Shown here: positions 17,216-24,523 of the stretch, piece after piece
How positions within the stretch are numbered: position 1 is the first letter of the stretch
Layout of the letters: every line of letters starts with the position of its first letter
From: Clostridia bacterium
GTDB taxonomy: Bacteria; Bacillota; Clostridia; Oscillospirales; Acutalibacteraceae
Assembly: GCA_017465465.1 (NCBI GenBank)
Contig: JAFTWE010000018.1
Location: 154,645-218,644 of the forward strand
DNA length: 64,000 nt
Direction of reading: 5' to 3'
Made by a program: the position numbers and the translations under genes
The notes under the pieces: model-generated
The model's input: only the letters and a program-made list of their open reading frames with translations
What the model was told of the DNA's origin: nothing
Database searches by the model: none

Positions 17216-17238
17216 AAGGGATAGCTATGCTATCCCTT
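17216..17238 (+). terminator. Strong hairpin between EIIC-like and GH43-like genes
   Basis: AAGGGATAGC-tat-GCTATCCCTT, ten perfect pairs, followed by AAATTTT. The T run is weak and delayed, so it may be a partial terminator or a processing barrier that lowers expression of the downstream gene. Confidence 0.55.
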
Positions 17239-17256
17239 AAATTTTGAGGTGTTATT

Positions 17257-18186
17257 ATGCCGTATTTATCAGTTCATTTTAAAGAAAAGATTACTCCTGA
17301 CGGTGAGCAGGTTTATTTTGCAATCAGCAAAGACGGTTTTAATTGGGAGCGGGTCAACGGCGGAAATCCTGTTCTCACAGCAAAGCTTGGTGAAAAAGGA
17401 TGCCGTGATATTGAAATCATACGACTTCACACAGGCGGTTTTGTCATACTCACAACCGACCTTTGTATTGCATACCGTTTTGACGAGAATTATAATATTG
17501 ATTGGAAAGAAGCAAATTCAAAAGGCAGTAAATGCCTCAGAATGTGGAAAACCGATGATTTCACATCATTCAGTGAAGAAAAGCTTATACACTTCGGAAG
17601 AGATGACTTCGGCTGTATGTGGGCGCCCGAGATATTTTTTGATGAAATTAACGAAGAATATCTTATTCATTGGGGCTCGACGGTTGCAGAAGATAACTTT
17701 AAGCACATGTCAATTTACTGCTCAACAACAAAGGATTTTGAAACATTCTCTGCTCCTGAAATGTTCTTTACAAAAGAGAATGAAATCCTTGATTCTCACA
17801 TATTAAAAATCGGTGATACATACCACCTTTATTACAAAAACGCTCACAATCCCGGAATGAATATGCACTCAACCTCAAAACATCTTTACGGACCCTATGA
17901 GCACGACGATGATTTTCAGTCACTTATGGAAACACTTGACGGACCCGGAGCTTATGAAGGGCCCACAACATACAGATTGCCTGACGGAAGATGGTGCCTG
18001 ATGCTTGACTTTTTCGGCTGTGAAAAGCCGAAGATGGGATATGTACCCTTTGTTTCGGCAACAGATGAACACAAGGATTTTAAAATGTGCAAAGAAGATT
18101 TCACATTCCCCTACGGATTCAAGCACGGTAGGTTTATTGAAATTACGGAACAGGAATATGAAAATCTGAAGAAGCTCGCAAGATAA
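17257..18186 (+). CDS. GH43-like five-bladed propeller protein
   Basis: 309 residues, no signal peptide. Repeated propeller-type segments are visible: YFAISKDGFNWERV, MWAPEIFFDEINEEYLIHWG, LDSHILKIGDTYHLYYK and YEGPTTYRLPDGRWCLMLD. The acidic residues of RDIEI, the APE motif and YEGP occupy positions where GH43 enzymes hold their catalytic Asp/Asp/Glu. GH43 enzymes release arabinose or xylose from plant glycans, but related propellers have other activities. GAGGTG precedes the ATG. Third gene of the phosphoesterase operon, or weakly uncoupled by the preceding hairpin. Confidence 0.65.
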   Translation: MPYLSVHFKEKITPDGEQVYFAISKDGFNWERVNGGNPVLTAKLGEKGCRDIEIIRLHTGGFVILTTDLCIAYRFDENYNIDWKEANSKGSKCLRMWKTDDFTSFSEEKLIHFGRDDFGCMWAPEIFFDEINEEYLIHWGSTVAEDNFKHMSIYCSTTKDFETFSAPEMFFTKENEILDSHILKIGDTYHLYYKNAHNPGMNMHSTSKHLYGPYEHDDDFQSLMETLDGPGAYEGPTTYRLPDGRWCLMLDFFGCEKPKMGYVPFVSATDEHKDFKMCKEDFTFPYGFKHGRFIEITEQEYENLKKLAR

Positions 18187-18190
18187 CAGA

Positions 18191-18212
18191 AACCCCACCG
18201 TTTGGTGGGGTT
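18191..18212. terminator. Bidirectional terminator between convergent genes
   Basis: AACCCCACC-gttt-GGTGGGGTT, nine pairs, between the GH43-like gene and the BlaR1-like gene that converge here. T runs are short on both sides. Confidence 0.7.
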
Positions 18213-18215
18213 AAA

Positions 18216-19631
18216 TTATGGAGTTTTTCCTGAACTCTGTGCTTTTAGTTTGAAAACCCAGCGAATTTCTTGTCTTTCAGGATATGCATATCCTTGAGCA
18301 ATAAAGGTTTCACCATTTCTCTGTTTCAGTACATAATAAATTCTTCCCCCACCATCTGTGGCTATATACGCTTGCTCACAAGTCATCCTAAGAGTTTCTG
18401 CAGAAAAACCTTCTACCCATATCTCATTAGTCATTAAACAATCAAAATTATCTTTAGTAAGTTCGAATTCCGTCAGCTCTCCAATTTCATACCAATCAGA
18501 ATTCATAAAATCTTCAGGATGAGGTGTTGTATGCAAGACTTTATCTCCCCACCACACATAAAACGACGGCATAAGATAATCTTCTTTATAAAACACAGAA
18601 GAATAATGTCCTGCCTCATAGATAATATAATCTGCACTTAAGTGTTCTGAGATATAATGTGGATATGATACAGTTTCATTTTTAGCTCTGAGGGATTGCT
18701 TGGGGTCTGTTAAAAAGCAGACAGAAAGTGCAACACACAGAACAACGCATACCATCACAACCCAGAATGAGGGCTTTTTGTAATTGAGAACAGACTTAAT
18801 TCTGCTTTTAACTCCCGTTTCACCAAATGCCAAAGGGCAAACGGTCACCATTCTTTTTGATGCATTGCAGTTAATCAAAGCTAAAGAATATGGCTTTTTA
18901 TTTTTTTCGCCCATTTCTCTGATTACCCTTTCGTCACAGGCAAGTTCAATATCTTTACAAAACAAAATATAAGCTACCCACAAAATCGGATTGTACCAAT
19001 ACACAGCAAGAAGCAAAAACCCGAGAGGTTTCCAAATGTGGTCGAGGCGTTTTATATGAGACATTTCGTGATTGATTACATACTGTGCATCCTGCTCGCT
19101 TATTCCCGAAGGCAAGTATATTCTTGGCTTGAAAAAACCGAGAATAAATGGTGTGTCGATTGTGTCACAATAAAAGATGTTCCCTTTGAGGCAGACAGCT
19201 CCACTTACTTTTTGGCAGATTTTAATATAACTGATGAGCGCATACAGCATCATAATTCCCATACCTACGAGCCAGATTATTGAAGCCACAAATACAATTA
19301 TCTGCATAGGGTTTACACTTTCGGTCGGGTTTGGTGCTAACTCAAAATACATATAGCTATTTAAGCCTGCGCCTAAATTAGGTATTCCGGTTTGAATATT
19401 GGGGTGTGCAGCATACATTATATCGTAAGGAATTGTTTCATCGTTGGGAATTAGGCTCAAAAAGCTTTCAATGGAAAACGGGAATACAAGCCTTACTGCA
19501 ACCAGCGCCCACAAAAACAGGCTGACAACCCTCGGCGCTTTTTTGAGGTGAAAACGGATTATGATAACTGCAAGGGCAATCCACCCCGCCGTTATGCACA
19601 TATTGAGCATTTTCAGAAATACTGCTTCCAT
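18216..19631 (-). CDS. M56 family (BlaR1-like) membrane metallopeptidase
   Basis: 471 residues. Four hydrophobic segments in the first two-thirds flank a cytoplasmic zinc protease with HExxH in YVINHEMSHIKRLDHIWKP (about 195) and the third ligand in ELACDERVI (about 240). After a membrane segment near 295-315, the extracellular region of about 150 residues does not resemble a penicillin-binding domain, so the inducer is probably not a beta-lactam. BlaR1-type proteases cleave or inactivate the BlaI repressor encoded two bases upstream, relieving repression. GGAGG precedes the ATG. Confidence 0.88.
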   Translation of the reverse strand: MEAVFLKMLNMCITAGWIALAVIIIRFHLKKAPRVVSLFLWALVAVRLVFPFSIESFLSLIPNDETIPYDIMYAAHPNIQTGIPNLGAGLNSYMYFELAPNPTESVNPMQIIVFVASIIWLVGMGIMMLYALISYIKICQKVSGAVCLKGNIFYCDTIDTPFILGFFKPRIYLPSGISEQDAQYVINHEMSHIKRLDHIWKPLGFLLLAVYWYNPILWVAYILFCKDIELACDERVIREMGEKNKKPYSLALINCNASKRMVTVCPLAFGETGVKSRIKSVLNYKKPSFWVVMVCVVLCVALSVCFLTDPKQSLRAKNETVSYPHYISEHLSADYIIYEAGHYSSVFYKEDYLMPSFYVWWGDKVLHTTPHPEDFMNSDWYEIGELTEFELTKDNFDCLMTNEIWVEGFSAETLRMTCEQAYIATDGGGRIYYVLKQRNGETFIAQGYAYPERQEIRWVFKLKAQSSGKTP

Positions 19632-19633
19632 AA

Positions 19634-19996
19634 TCAGTCCTCCCCATATTCTTCCACCATTTTGCGAAGCTCTGCCACCTCTTTTGGAGTCAGCCTCTTC
19701 CTTGAAGTGAAAGCAGCAAGAAAAGCGGGCAGTGAGCCGTCAAAGGTTTCTTCAACAAACTTTTCACTTTGCAAGGAGTAGAACTCATGTTTTGAAACCA
19801 GTGAGGATACTGTTCCCTTATCATTCTGAAAAATGCCCTTGTCACAAAGGCGCTTCAAAACAGTATAGGTGGTGGACTTTTTCCAACTAAGAAGCTCGTC
19901 ACTTCTTTTGGCAAGTTCAGCAGAAGAAATCGGTTCATTTTCCCAGATAATATCGGCAAAACGTGATTCAACCTCACCTAACCGATAATCTTTCAT
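19634..19996 (-). CDS. BlaI/MecI/CopY-family transcriptional repressor
   Basis: 120 residues. A winged-helix N-terminal half includes SAELAKRSDELLSWKKSTTYTVL split as AELAKRSDELLSWKKS and TTYTVLKRLCDKGI, the BlaI recognition helix and wing. The C-terminal half is the dimerisation domain. ATG 19996 is used because GGGG lies ten bases upstream; the earlier ATG at 20014 lacks a site and lies inside an operator. Overlaid on the promoter are two TCTACA-nnn-TGTAGA dyads, indicating autorepression. No beta-lactamase gene is adjacent. Confidence 0.93.
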   Translation of the reverse strand: MKDYRLGEVESRFADIIWENEPISSAELAKRSDELLSWKKSTTYTVLKRLCDKGIFQNDKGTVSSLVSKHEFYSLQSEKFVEETFDGSLPAFLAAFTSRKRLTPKEVAELRKMVEEYGED

Positions 19997-20013
19997 ATCA
20001 ACATCCCCTTTCA

Positions 20014-20054
20014 TTCTACATCTTGTAGAACAACTATATTCTACACCTTGTAGA
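20014..20054 (-). promoter_or_regulatory. Tandem BlaI-type operators
   Basis: TTCTACA-tct-TGTAGAA (20014-20030) and TCTACA-cct-TGTAGA (20040-20054). Both contain the TACA/TGTA core of BlaI/MecI operators. The second lies between the -35 and -10 elements, the first immediately downstream of the start region. Confidence 0.88.
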
Positions 20055-20066
20055 CCAATATGTCAA
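20038..20066 (-). promoter_or_regulatory. SigA promoter of the blaI-blaR1 pair
   Basis: TTGACA, 17-base spacer, TAGAAT on the minus strand, with a BlaI dyad filling the spacer. Confidence 0.83.
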
Positions 20067-20096
20067 GAAAAAAGTCGGATAAAATTATCCGACTTT
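20066..20096 (-). terminator. Intrinsic terminator of ilvD
   Basis: AAAGTCGGAT pairs with ATCCGACTTT around a six-base loop, followed by TTTTTTC on the minus strand, just past the stop at 20103. Confidence 0.88.
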
Positions 20097-20102
20097 AAAA
20101 TA

Positions 20103-21761
20103 TTATTCAAGAACTGCGCCTGTGCAACCTGATGTAACGAGCTTTGCGTATCTTGCAAGGTAGCCGTGAGTAATTCTTGGCTGTCTTGGCTTCCACTGTG
20201 CTCTTCTCTTTTCGAGTTCTTCGTCTGAAACGAGAACATTGATTGTGTTGGCAGGAATATCAATCTCGATAATGTCGCCCTCTTCAATAAGTGCGATGTT
20301 ACCGCCGACTGCAGCTTCAGGTGAAACATGGCCGATAGCCGCACCTCTTGTTGCGCCTGAGAAACGGCCGTCCGTAATCAAAGCAACGCAGTTACCGAGA
20401 CCGCTGCCCATAATTGCAGATGTGGGGTTGAGCATTTCTCTCATACCGGGGCCGCCCTTAGGACCTTCATAACGGATAACAACAACCTCACCCGGGTTAA
20501 TCTGACCGCCGTAGATTGCGTTAAGAGCATCTTCTTCACAGTCAAACACTCTTGCTTTACCGCTGTGGCTCATCATTTCGGGAGCTACTGCAGAACGCTT
20601 AACTACACTGCCTTCGGGAGCAAGATTACCCTTAAGAACTGCGATACCGCCTGTTTTGCTGTACGGGTCTTCAACAGTTCTGATGATGTTTGTATCTTTA
20701 ATTTCACAGCCGTCAATATTTTCTTTAACTGTTTTGCCTGTAGCTGTGATAAGGTCAGTTTTAAGGAGACCTAATTTATCAATTTCGTGCATAACTGCGC
20801 TGATTCCGCCTGCTTCGTTGAGCTGCTCTATGTAGTGATTACCTGCAGGAGCAAGGTGGCAGAGGTTAGGAGTTTTATCTGAAATTGCGTTAGCAACTGA
20901 CAAATCAAGCTTAATGCCGCATTCATGAGCGATTGCGGGTATATGAAGCATACTGTTAGTACTGCAACCAAGAGCCATATCGATTGTAAGAGCGTTGAGG
21001 AAAGCGTCCTCAGTCATAATATCTCTTGGCTTAATGTCATTTTTAATAAGCTCAATAATCTGCATACCTGCACGCTTGGCAAGCTGAAGTCTTGCGGAAT
21101 ATACGCCCGGGATTGTGCCGTTGCCGGGAAGAGCCATACCGAGAACCTCACTAAGGCAGTTCATTGAGTTAGCTGTAAACATACCTGAGCAGGAGCCGCA
21201 GGTGGGGCAAGCTTTGTTTTCAAATTCACAGAGCTTTTTATCATCAATCTGACCTGTTCTGAACTGGCTCACTGCCTCAGAAACATCGGAATAGCTGATT
21301 TTTTTACCGTCCATTGTGCCTGCAAGCATAGGACCGCCGCTGACAAAGATTGAGGGAACATTAAGTCTTGCAGCAGCCATAAGAAGGCCGGGAACATTCT
21401 TGTCACAGTTAGGAACCATAACAAGACCGTCAAAGGGATGAGCAGTTGCCATAGCCTCGGTTGAGTCAGCAATCAATTCTCTTGTAACAAGAGAATATTT
21501 CATACCCTCGTGACCCATGGCAATACCGTCACAAACAGCGATTGCGGGGAAAACGATAGGCACACCGCCTGCCATTGAAACACCCTGCTTAACAGCTTCA
21601 ACAACCTTGTCAATATTCATGTGACCCGGAACGATATCATTCTGTGAGCTTACGATACCGATAAGGGGTTTGCCGATTTCTTCATCAGTAAGACCGAGGG
21701 CGTGAAGCAAAGCTCTCTGTGGAGCCGCGTTAATGCCCTTGGTTATTTTATCACTTCTCAT
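20103..21761 (-). CDS. ilvD: Dihydroxy-acid dehydratase
   Basis: 552 residues, full length. IlvD dehydrates 2,3-dihydroxy-isovalerate and -methylvalerate in valine, leucine and isoleucine synthesis, using an Fe-S cluster and Mg. Signatures include [28 protein letters not shown] (cluster Cys), [17 protein letters not shown] and the C-terminal [11 protein letters not shown] and GHVSPEAA. An AAAGGAG site precedes ATG 21761. It stands alone between blaI and cca; no other ilv genes or T-box are near, so its regulation differs from a classical ilv operon. Confidence 0.97.
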   Translation of the reverse strand: MRSDKITKGINAAPQRALLHALGLTDEEIGKPLIGIVSSQNDIVPGHMNIDKVVEAVKQGVSMAGGVPIVFPAIAVCDGIAMGHEGMKYSLVTRELIADSTEAMATAHPFDGLVMVPNCDKNVPGLLMAAARLNVPSIFVSGGPMLAGTMDGKKISYSDVSEAVSQFRTGQIDDKKLCEFENKACPTCGSCSGMFTANSMNCLSEVLGMALPGNGTIPGVYSARLQLAKRAGMQIIELIKNDIKPRDIMTEDAFLNALTIDMALGCSTNSMLHIPAIAHECGIKLDLSVANAISDKTPNLCHLAPAGNHYIEQLNEAGGISAVMHEIDKLGLLKTDLITATGKTVKENIDGCEIKDTNIIRTVEDPYSKTGGIAVLKGNLAPEGSVVKRSAVAPEMMSHSGKARVFDCEEDALNAIYGGQINPGEVVVIRYEGPKGGPGMREMLNPTSAIMGSGLGNCVALITDGRFSGATRGAAIGHVSPEAAVGGNIALIEEGDIIEIDIPANTINVLVSDEELEKRRAQWKPRQPRITHGYLARYAKLVTSGCTGAVLE

Positions 21762-21792
21762 AAATTACACTCCTTTTTGAGATTACCAAATG

Positions 21793-21822
21793 ATTATACT
21801 ACACTTTAAAATGCAATGTCAA
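21793..21822 (-). promoter_or_regulatory. SigA-type promoter of ilvD
   Basis: TTGACA, 18-base spacer, TATAAT on the minus strand. The -35 overlaps the stop codon of cca, and the start site would leave a leader of about 25 bases. Confidence 0.78.
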
Positions 21823-23156
21823 TTAAGAAGAATATTTTCTTTAATATAAGTCAAAATTTCTTCGCGAACATTACTAATTTCACCTTGTGAAACTTTATCA
21901 AGAATCAACTTAAGGGTTGAACCGATATTTCTACCCTTGAATCCTAAATCTGACAGGTCGTTGCCGTTTACTGTTAAATCCTCCATACTCAAGCAGACCT
22001 TCTCTTCTGTGAGCTTATGAATCATCTGTTCGGTACGATTGATTTCATCAAAGGTTGAATGTAAAAATTCAGGATTTTGCGCCATAGCATCTGCCTTAAA
22101 AACAGGAATCAGCCGAAGCATAAAATCCGTGGACAGCTCCACACAAAGACGGATTATTTCTTCACGCTCCCCTTTCGGGTGCAAATCGTGATATAAAATG
22201 ATTCTCGTTATTTCTTCTTGCTCAGATTTAGAAAAACGAAGGCGCTTTAAAATTTCACACGACTTTTCAAAGCTAACGCTCTGATGACGCTTAAAATGTG
22301 AAATTCCGTTTTCGTCAACTGTGTGCATTGCAGGTTTTCCTATATCGTGCAAAAGCATTGCCATTCTTAAAACAGGGTCAGCAGGAACATTTTGAACAGC
22401 AAGTGCAGTATGCTCCCACACATCAAAAATATGATAAGGTGTGTTTTGCGGGAAATTATACATTGGTTCAAGCTCAGGTATAATTTCAAAAAATACTAGA
22501 GCAAAATCAAGCAATATTTCTTTAACCCTGACACCGCAAAGAAGCTTTAACAGCTCTACTCTGATTCGCTCTTTTGCAACATTATTAAGTAGTGCTTTAT
22601 TTTTAATAATACTTTCTGCCGTTTCAGGCGCAATGTTAAAATCAAGTGTGCAGGCAAAGCGAAGAGCGCGCATTATGCGAAGAGCATCTTCACTAAATCT
22701 GCGGTCAGGGTCACCTACACAACGGATGATTTTGCGTTCAATGTCCCCTCTGCCGTCAAAGGGGTCAACAAGACCTGTTTCGGGATTATATGCCATTGCG
22801 TTTACGGTAAAATCACGCCTTGACAAATCCTTGTGAATTTCGCAGGTAAATTCCACACTGTCAGGGTGACGGTTGTCGGTATAATCACCGTCAACGCGCA
22901 TAGTGGTTATTTCAATAACATCACCGTCAATAATCACGCTGAGAGTGCCGTGCTTAATGCCGGTTTCAATTACTCTGAAATCAGAAAAAATATTTTTCAT
23001 CTGTTCAGGTGTGGCAGAGGTGGTTATATCCCAATCATTGGGAATTTTATTAAGATAAGCGTCACGCACACAGCCGCCGACAATATAAGCCTCATAGCCG
23101 CCGTCTGTTAGCAAAGTAATTGCTTTGAGAATATTTTCGGGGATACTTATTTTCAT
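21819..23156 (-). CDS. cca: CCA tRNA nucleotidyltransferase
   Basis: 445 residues. It repairs or adds the 3' CCA of tRNAs. The class II nucleotidyltransferase head has the signature YIVGGCVRDAYLNKIPNDWD and the RRDFTVNAMAY segment. The neck motif EDALRIMRALRFA follows. An HD domain in the tail (LLHDIGKP, about 275, and ILYHDLHP) resembles that of other bacterial CCA-adding enzymes with phosphohydrolase activity. The GTG at 23165 is rejected because the AGGTG ribosome site would overlap it; ATG 23156 is used. The tRNA-Leu in this window already encodes CCA, so repair is a likely role. Confidence 0.95.
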   Translation of the reverse strand: MKISIPENILKAITLLTDGGYEAYIVGGCVRDAYLNKIPNDWDITTSATPEQMKNIFSDFRVIETGIKHGTLSVIIDGDVIEITTMRVDGDYTDNRHPDSVEFTCEIHKDLSRRDFTVNAMAYNPETGLVDPFDGRGDIERKIIRCVGDPDRRFSEDALRIMRALRFACTLDFNIAPETAESIIKNKALLNNVAKERIRVELLKLLCGVRVKEILLDFALVFFEIIPELEPMYNFPQNTPYHIFDVWEHTALAVQNVPADPVLRMAMLLHDIGKPAMHTVDENGISHFKRHQSVSFEKSCEILKRLRFSKSEQEEITRIILYHDLHPKGEREEIIRLCVELSTDFMLRLIPVFKADAMAQNPEFLHSTFDEINRTEQMIHKLTEEKVCLSMEDLTVNGNDLSDLGFKGRNIGSTLKLILDKVSQGEISNVREEILTYIKENILLN

Positions 23157-23225
23157 AAAATTCACCTGCCTCTTTACAATTTTAACACCTTAGGCTATAA
23201 TTATCAAGAAGAAAGGAACGATTTT

Positions 23226-23567
23226 ATGAATATTCAGATATACGGAAAATCAAAGTGCTTTGACACTAAAAAAGCAGAAAGATACTTTAAAGAAAGAAGA
23301 ATTAAGTATCAGTTCATTGACCTTGCAAAATTCGGAATGAGTAAGGGCGAATATAATAATATTCTCAGAGCTGTGGGCAGTTTTGAGGCTTTACTCGATA
23401 AAAGCTCAAAGGCTTATGAAAGCAGTTTTATTGAGTACCTTGCATCACAAGAGGCAAAGGAAGAAAAGCTTCTGGAAAATCAGACAATATTTAAAACTCC
23501 CATTGTAAGAAACGGGAAGCAGGCAACCATTGGTTATCAGCCTGATATATGGAAAACCTGGGAATAA
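23226..23567 (+). CDS. ArsC/Spx-family thioredoxin-fold protein
   Basis: 113 residues. The fold is that of ArsC/Spx/YffB: beta strand NIQIYGKSKC with one Cys at position 11, then DTKKAERYFKERRI and the cis-Pro turn FKTPIVRNGKQATIGY near residue 90. The CxxC of Spx is absent, and one Cys is typical of the ArsC/YffB group. Arsenate reduction is not assured; many members are of unknown function. GAAAGGAACG precedes the ATG, with a terminator after the stop. It is transcribed away from cca. Confidence 0.85.
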   Translation: MNIQIYGKSKCFDTKKAERYFKERRIKYQFIDLAKFGMSKGEYNNILRAVGSFEALLDKSSKAYESSFIEYLASQEAKEEKLLENQTIFKTPIVRNGKQATIGYQPDIWKTWE

Positions 23568-23571
23568 TATG

Positions 23572-23603
23572 AACCGGTTACCTCACAGGTAGCCGGTTTT
23601 TTT
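23572..23603 (+). terminator. Intrinsic terminator of the ArsC-family gene
   Basis: AACCGGTTACC and GGTAGCCGGTT pair with one G-T or mismatch, followed by TTTTTTT. It starts five bases past the stop codon. Confidence 0.92.
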
Positions 23604-23624
23604 GCGGAATTTTGTGAATTTACC

Positions 23625-23652
23625 CTGTAAGCTGACGCCCGATGGGCGCCCC
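23625..23652. repeat. Interspersed repeat, copy A
   Basis: CTGTAAGCTGACGCCCGATG and its continuation GGCGCCCC recur at 24259-24286 with two changes. Such GC-rich intergenic blocks are unlike the surrounding AT-rich spacer and look like a dispersed element fragment. Confidence 0.7.
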
Positions 23653-23681
23653 CTGCCCTAAAATCTGTATAGATTGATAAA

Positions 23682-23945
23682 TTACTTTTCGCTCTGCTTA
23701 ATTATATTATCACTGTTCTCAATTAACTGACCAAAACCATATATCAGCAGGCTACTCATATATGTATATATTGGACCTCCCAACAAAAATATATACCCTA
23801 AAGTTGAATAAAAATCTTCTTCAGCACCATATGCATCTGATGACGAGATAAACATAATCATAGCAAGTCCAAAAAATCCAATCAAACCCAACCATAGCCA
23901 AACTCTTGCTAGCTTTTTAATCTTTCCTCCGATGTTTTCAAACAT
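23682..23945 (-). CDS. Small membrane protein (MFENIGGKIKxLA family)
   Basis: 87 residues with two hydrophobic segments (about 15-32 and 48-68) and a short soluble tail. The N-terminus MFENIGGKIKKLARVW is a recurring start of small clostridial membrane proteins of unknown function. ATG 23945 follows TTTAGGAGGAATTATT. The frame runs upstream through a terminator hairpin, which argues that the short form is the real one. Upstream is a complex leader with competing hairpins, so expression is likely controlled by attenuation. No function is proposed. Confidence 0.78.
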   Translation of the reverse strand: MFENIGGKIKKLARVWLWLGLIGFFGLAMIMFISSSDAYGAEEDFYSTLGYIFLLGGPIYTYMSSLLIYGFGQLIENSDNIIKQSEK

Positions 23946-23960
23946 AATAATTCCTCCTAA

Positions 23961-23996
23961 AAATAAAAAAGTGTGTGCAACCGAAGTCACACACAC
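23961..23996 (-). terminator. Leader terminator with UUCG tetraloop
   Basis: GTGTGTGTGAC-TTCG-GTTGCACACAC on the minus strand (11 pairs including two G-T) followed by TTTTTTATTT. It lies before, not after, the small membrane-protein gene, ending about 15 bases before its ATG, as in attenuators. Confidence 0.88.
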
Positions 23997-24137
23997 CGAA
24001 AAATGCAGACTTCGATTTGCTACCACACAAAATTCATCGCCACTTATACAAGAAATGCGAAATTAGAAGTCCACACTTTTGCCATAAGACAAAAATGTCA
24101 CTCCTTGCATAAGTAACTATATTGAATTTTGTGTGGT
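23961..24137 (-). promoter_or_regulatory. Candidate riboswitch/attenuator leader RNA
   Basis: Read on the minus strand, the leader begins with ACCACACAAAATTCA (24137-24123), which pairs perfectly with TGAATTTTGTGTGGT (24036-24022). Inside, ACTTATGCAAG (24114-24104) pairs with CTTGTATAAGT (24052-24042) with one G-U. Immediately after the outer stem, GCAAATCGAAGTC (24020-24008) can pair with GACTTCGGTTGC (23987-23976; one bulged A), which would disrupt the terminator hairpin. The pieces thus form an enclosed domain, an antiterminator and a terminator in the order of a transcriptional riboswitch. I do not recognise any known family. The ligand is unknown. Confidence 0.68.
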
Positions 24138-24143
24138 GACAAC

Positions 24144-24172
24144 AGTATATCACACTTAATATTTAAAGTAAA
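24144..24172 (-). promoter_or_regulatory. Promoter of the leader RNA
   Basis: TTTACT, 17-base spacer, TATACT on the minus strand. The predicted start, six or seven bases past the -10, coincides with the first base of the outer stem (24137). Confidence 0.62.
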
Positions 24173-24212
24173 GAAAATTCTGATATTTTAACATAGTAAA
24201 AATTTTGAGGGA

Positions 24213-24487
24213 GCATTCTTTTTCGGGCAGGCGCGGAGACCTGCCCTTACAGTTGACACTGTAAGCTGATGCCCGATGGGTGCCCCTACGCAGTTTACAG
24301 AGGTAATTTGTAGTGGTCGGCGACATTGGCACCTGTTTTCAAAGCGACAGGCAATACACAAAATGGCAGAAGCAAGCCCCTGCCATAATCGTTAACTATT
24401 ATCTTTTCAATATTATTCATTATCTATTATCTAAACTTCACCCCTCAGTCACTTCATGACAGCTCCTCCTATTACAATATGGATAAT
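24213..24487. repeat. Intergenic region with dispersed GC-rich repeats (no gene)
   Basis: No coding frame of note. Contains a block near 24219-24252 (TTTTTCGGGCAGGC, then GGAGACCTGCCCTTAC) related to one at 25632-25661, and copy B (24259-24286) of the repeat at 23625-23652. The rest is AT-rich with a TATTATC-type run near 24390-24430. Confidence 0.6.
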
Positions 24488-24512
24488 AAAAAAGCCTCCC
24501 GAGCGAGAGGCT
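24488..24512 (-). terminator. Intrinsic terminator of the secreted-protein gene
   Basis: AGCCTCTCG and CGGGAGGCT pair on the minus strand (one mismatch) and run into TTTTTTATTAT. Confidence 0.85.
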
Positions 24513-24523
24513 AAAATTTTATC

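Noticed and set aside
17249..17806. 185-codon frame overlapping the GH43-like gene on the same strand
   Set aside because: Out of frame with conserved propeller motifs, and the GH43-like frame has the ribosome site.
20014..20014. blaI start at the ATG ending at 20014
   Set aside because: It lies in the operator with no ribosome site; GGGG precedes ATG 19996.
24022..24137. MITE with terminal inverted repeats
   Set aside because: The 15-bp repeats could be transposon ends, but no flanking target duplication was seen, and promoter, antiterminator and terminator placement fit an RNA leader better.
24022..24137. 6S RNA
   Set aside because: A rod-like fold is present, but the 5' end pairs with an internal segment rather than with the RNA 3' end, and a coding gene follows the terminator.
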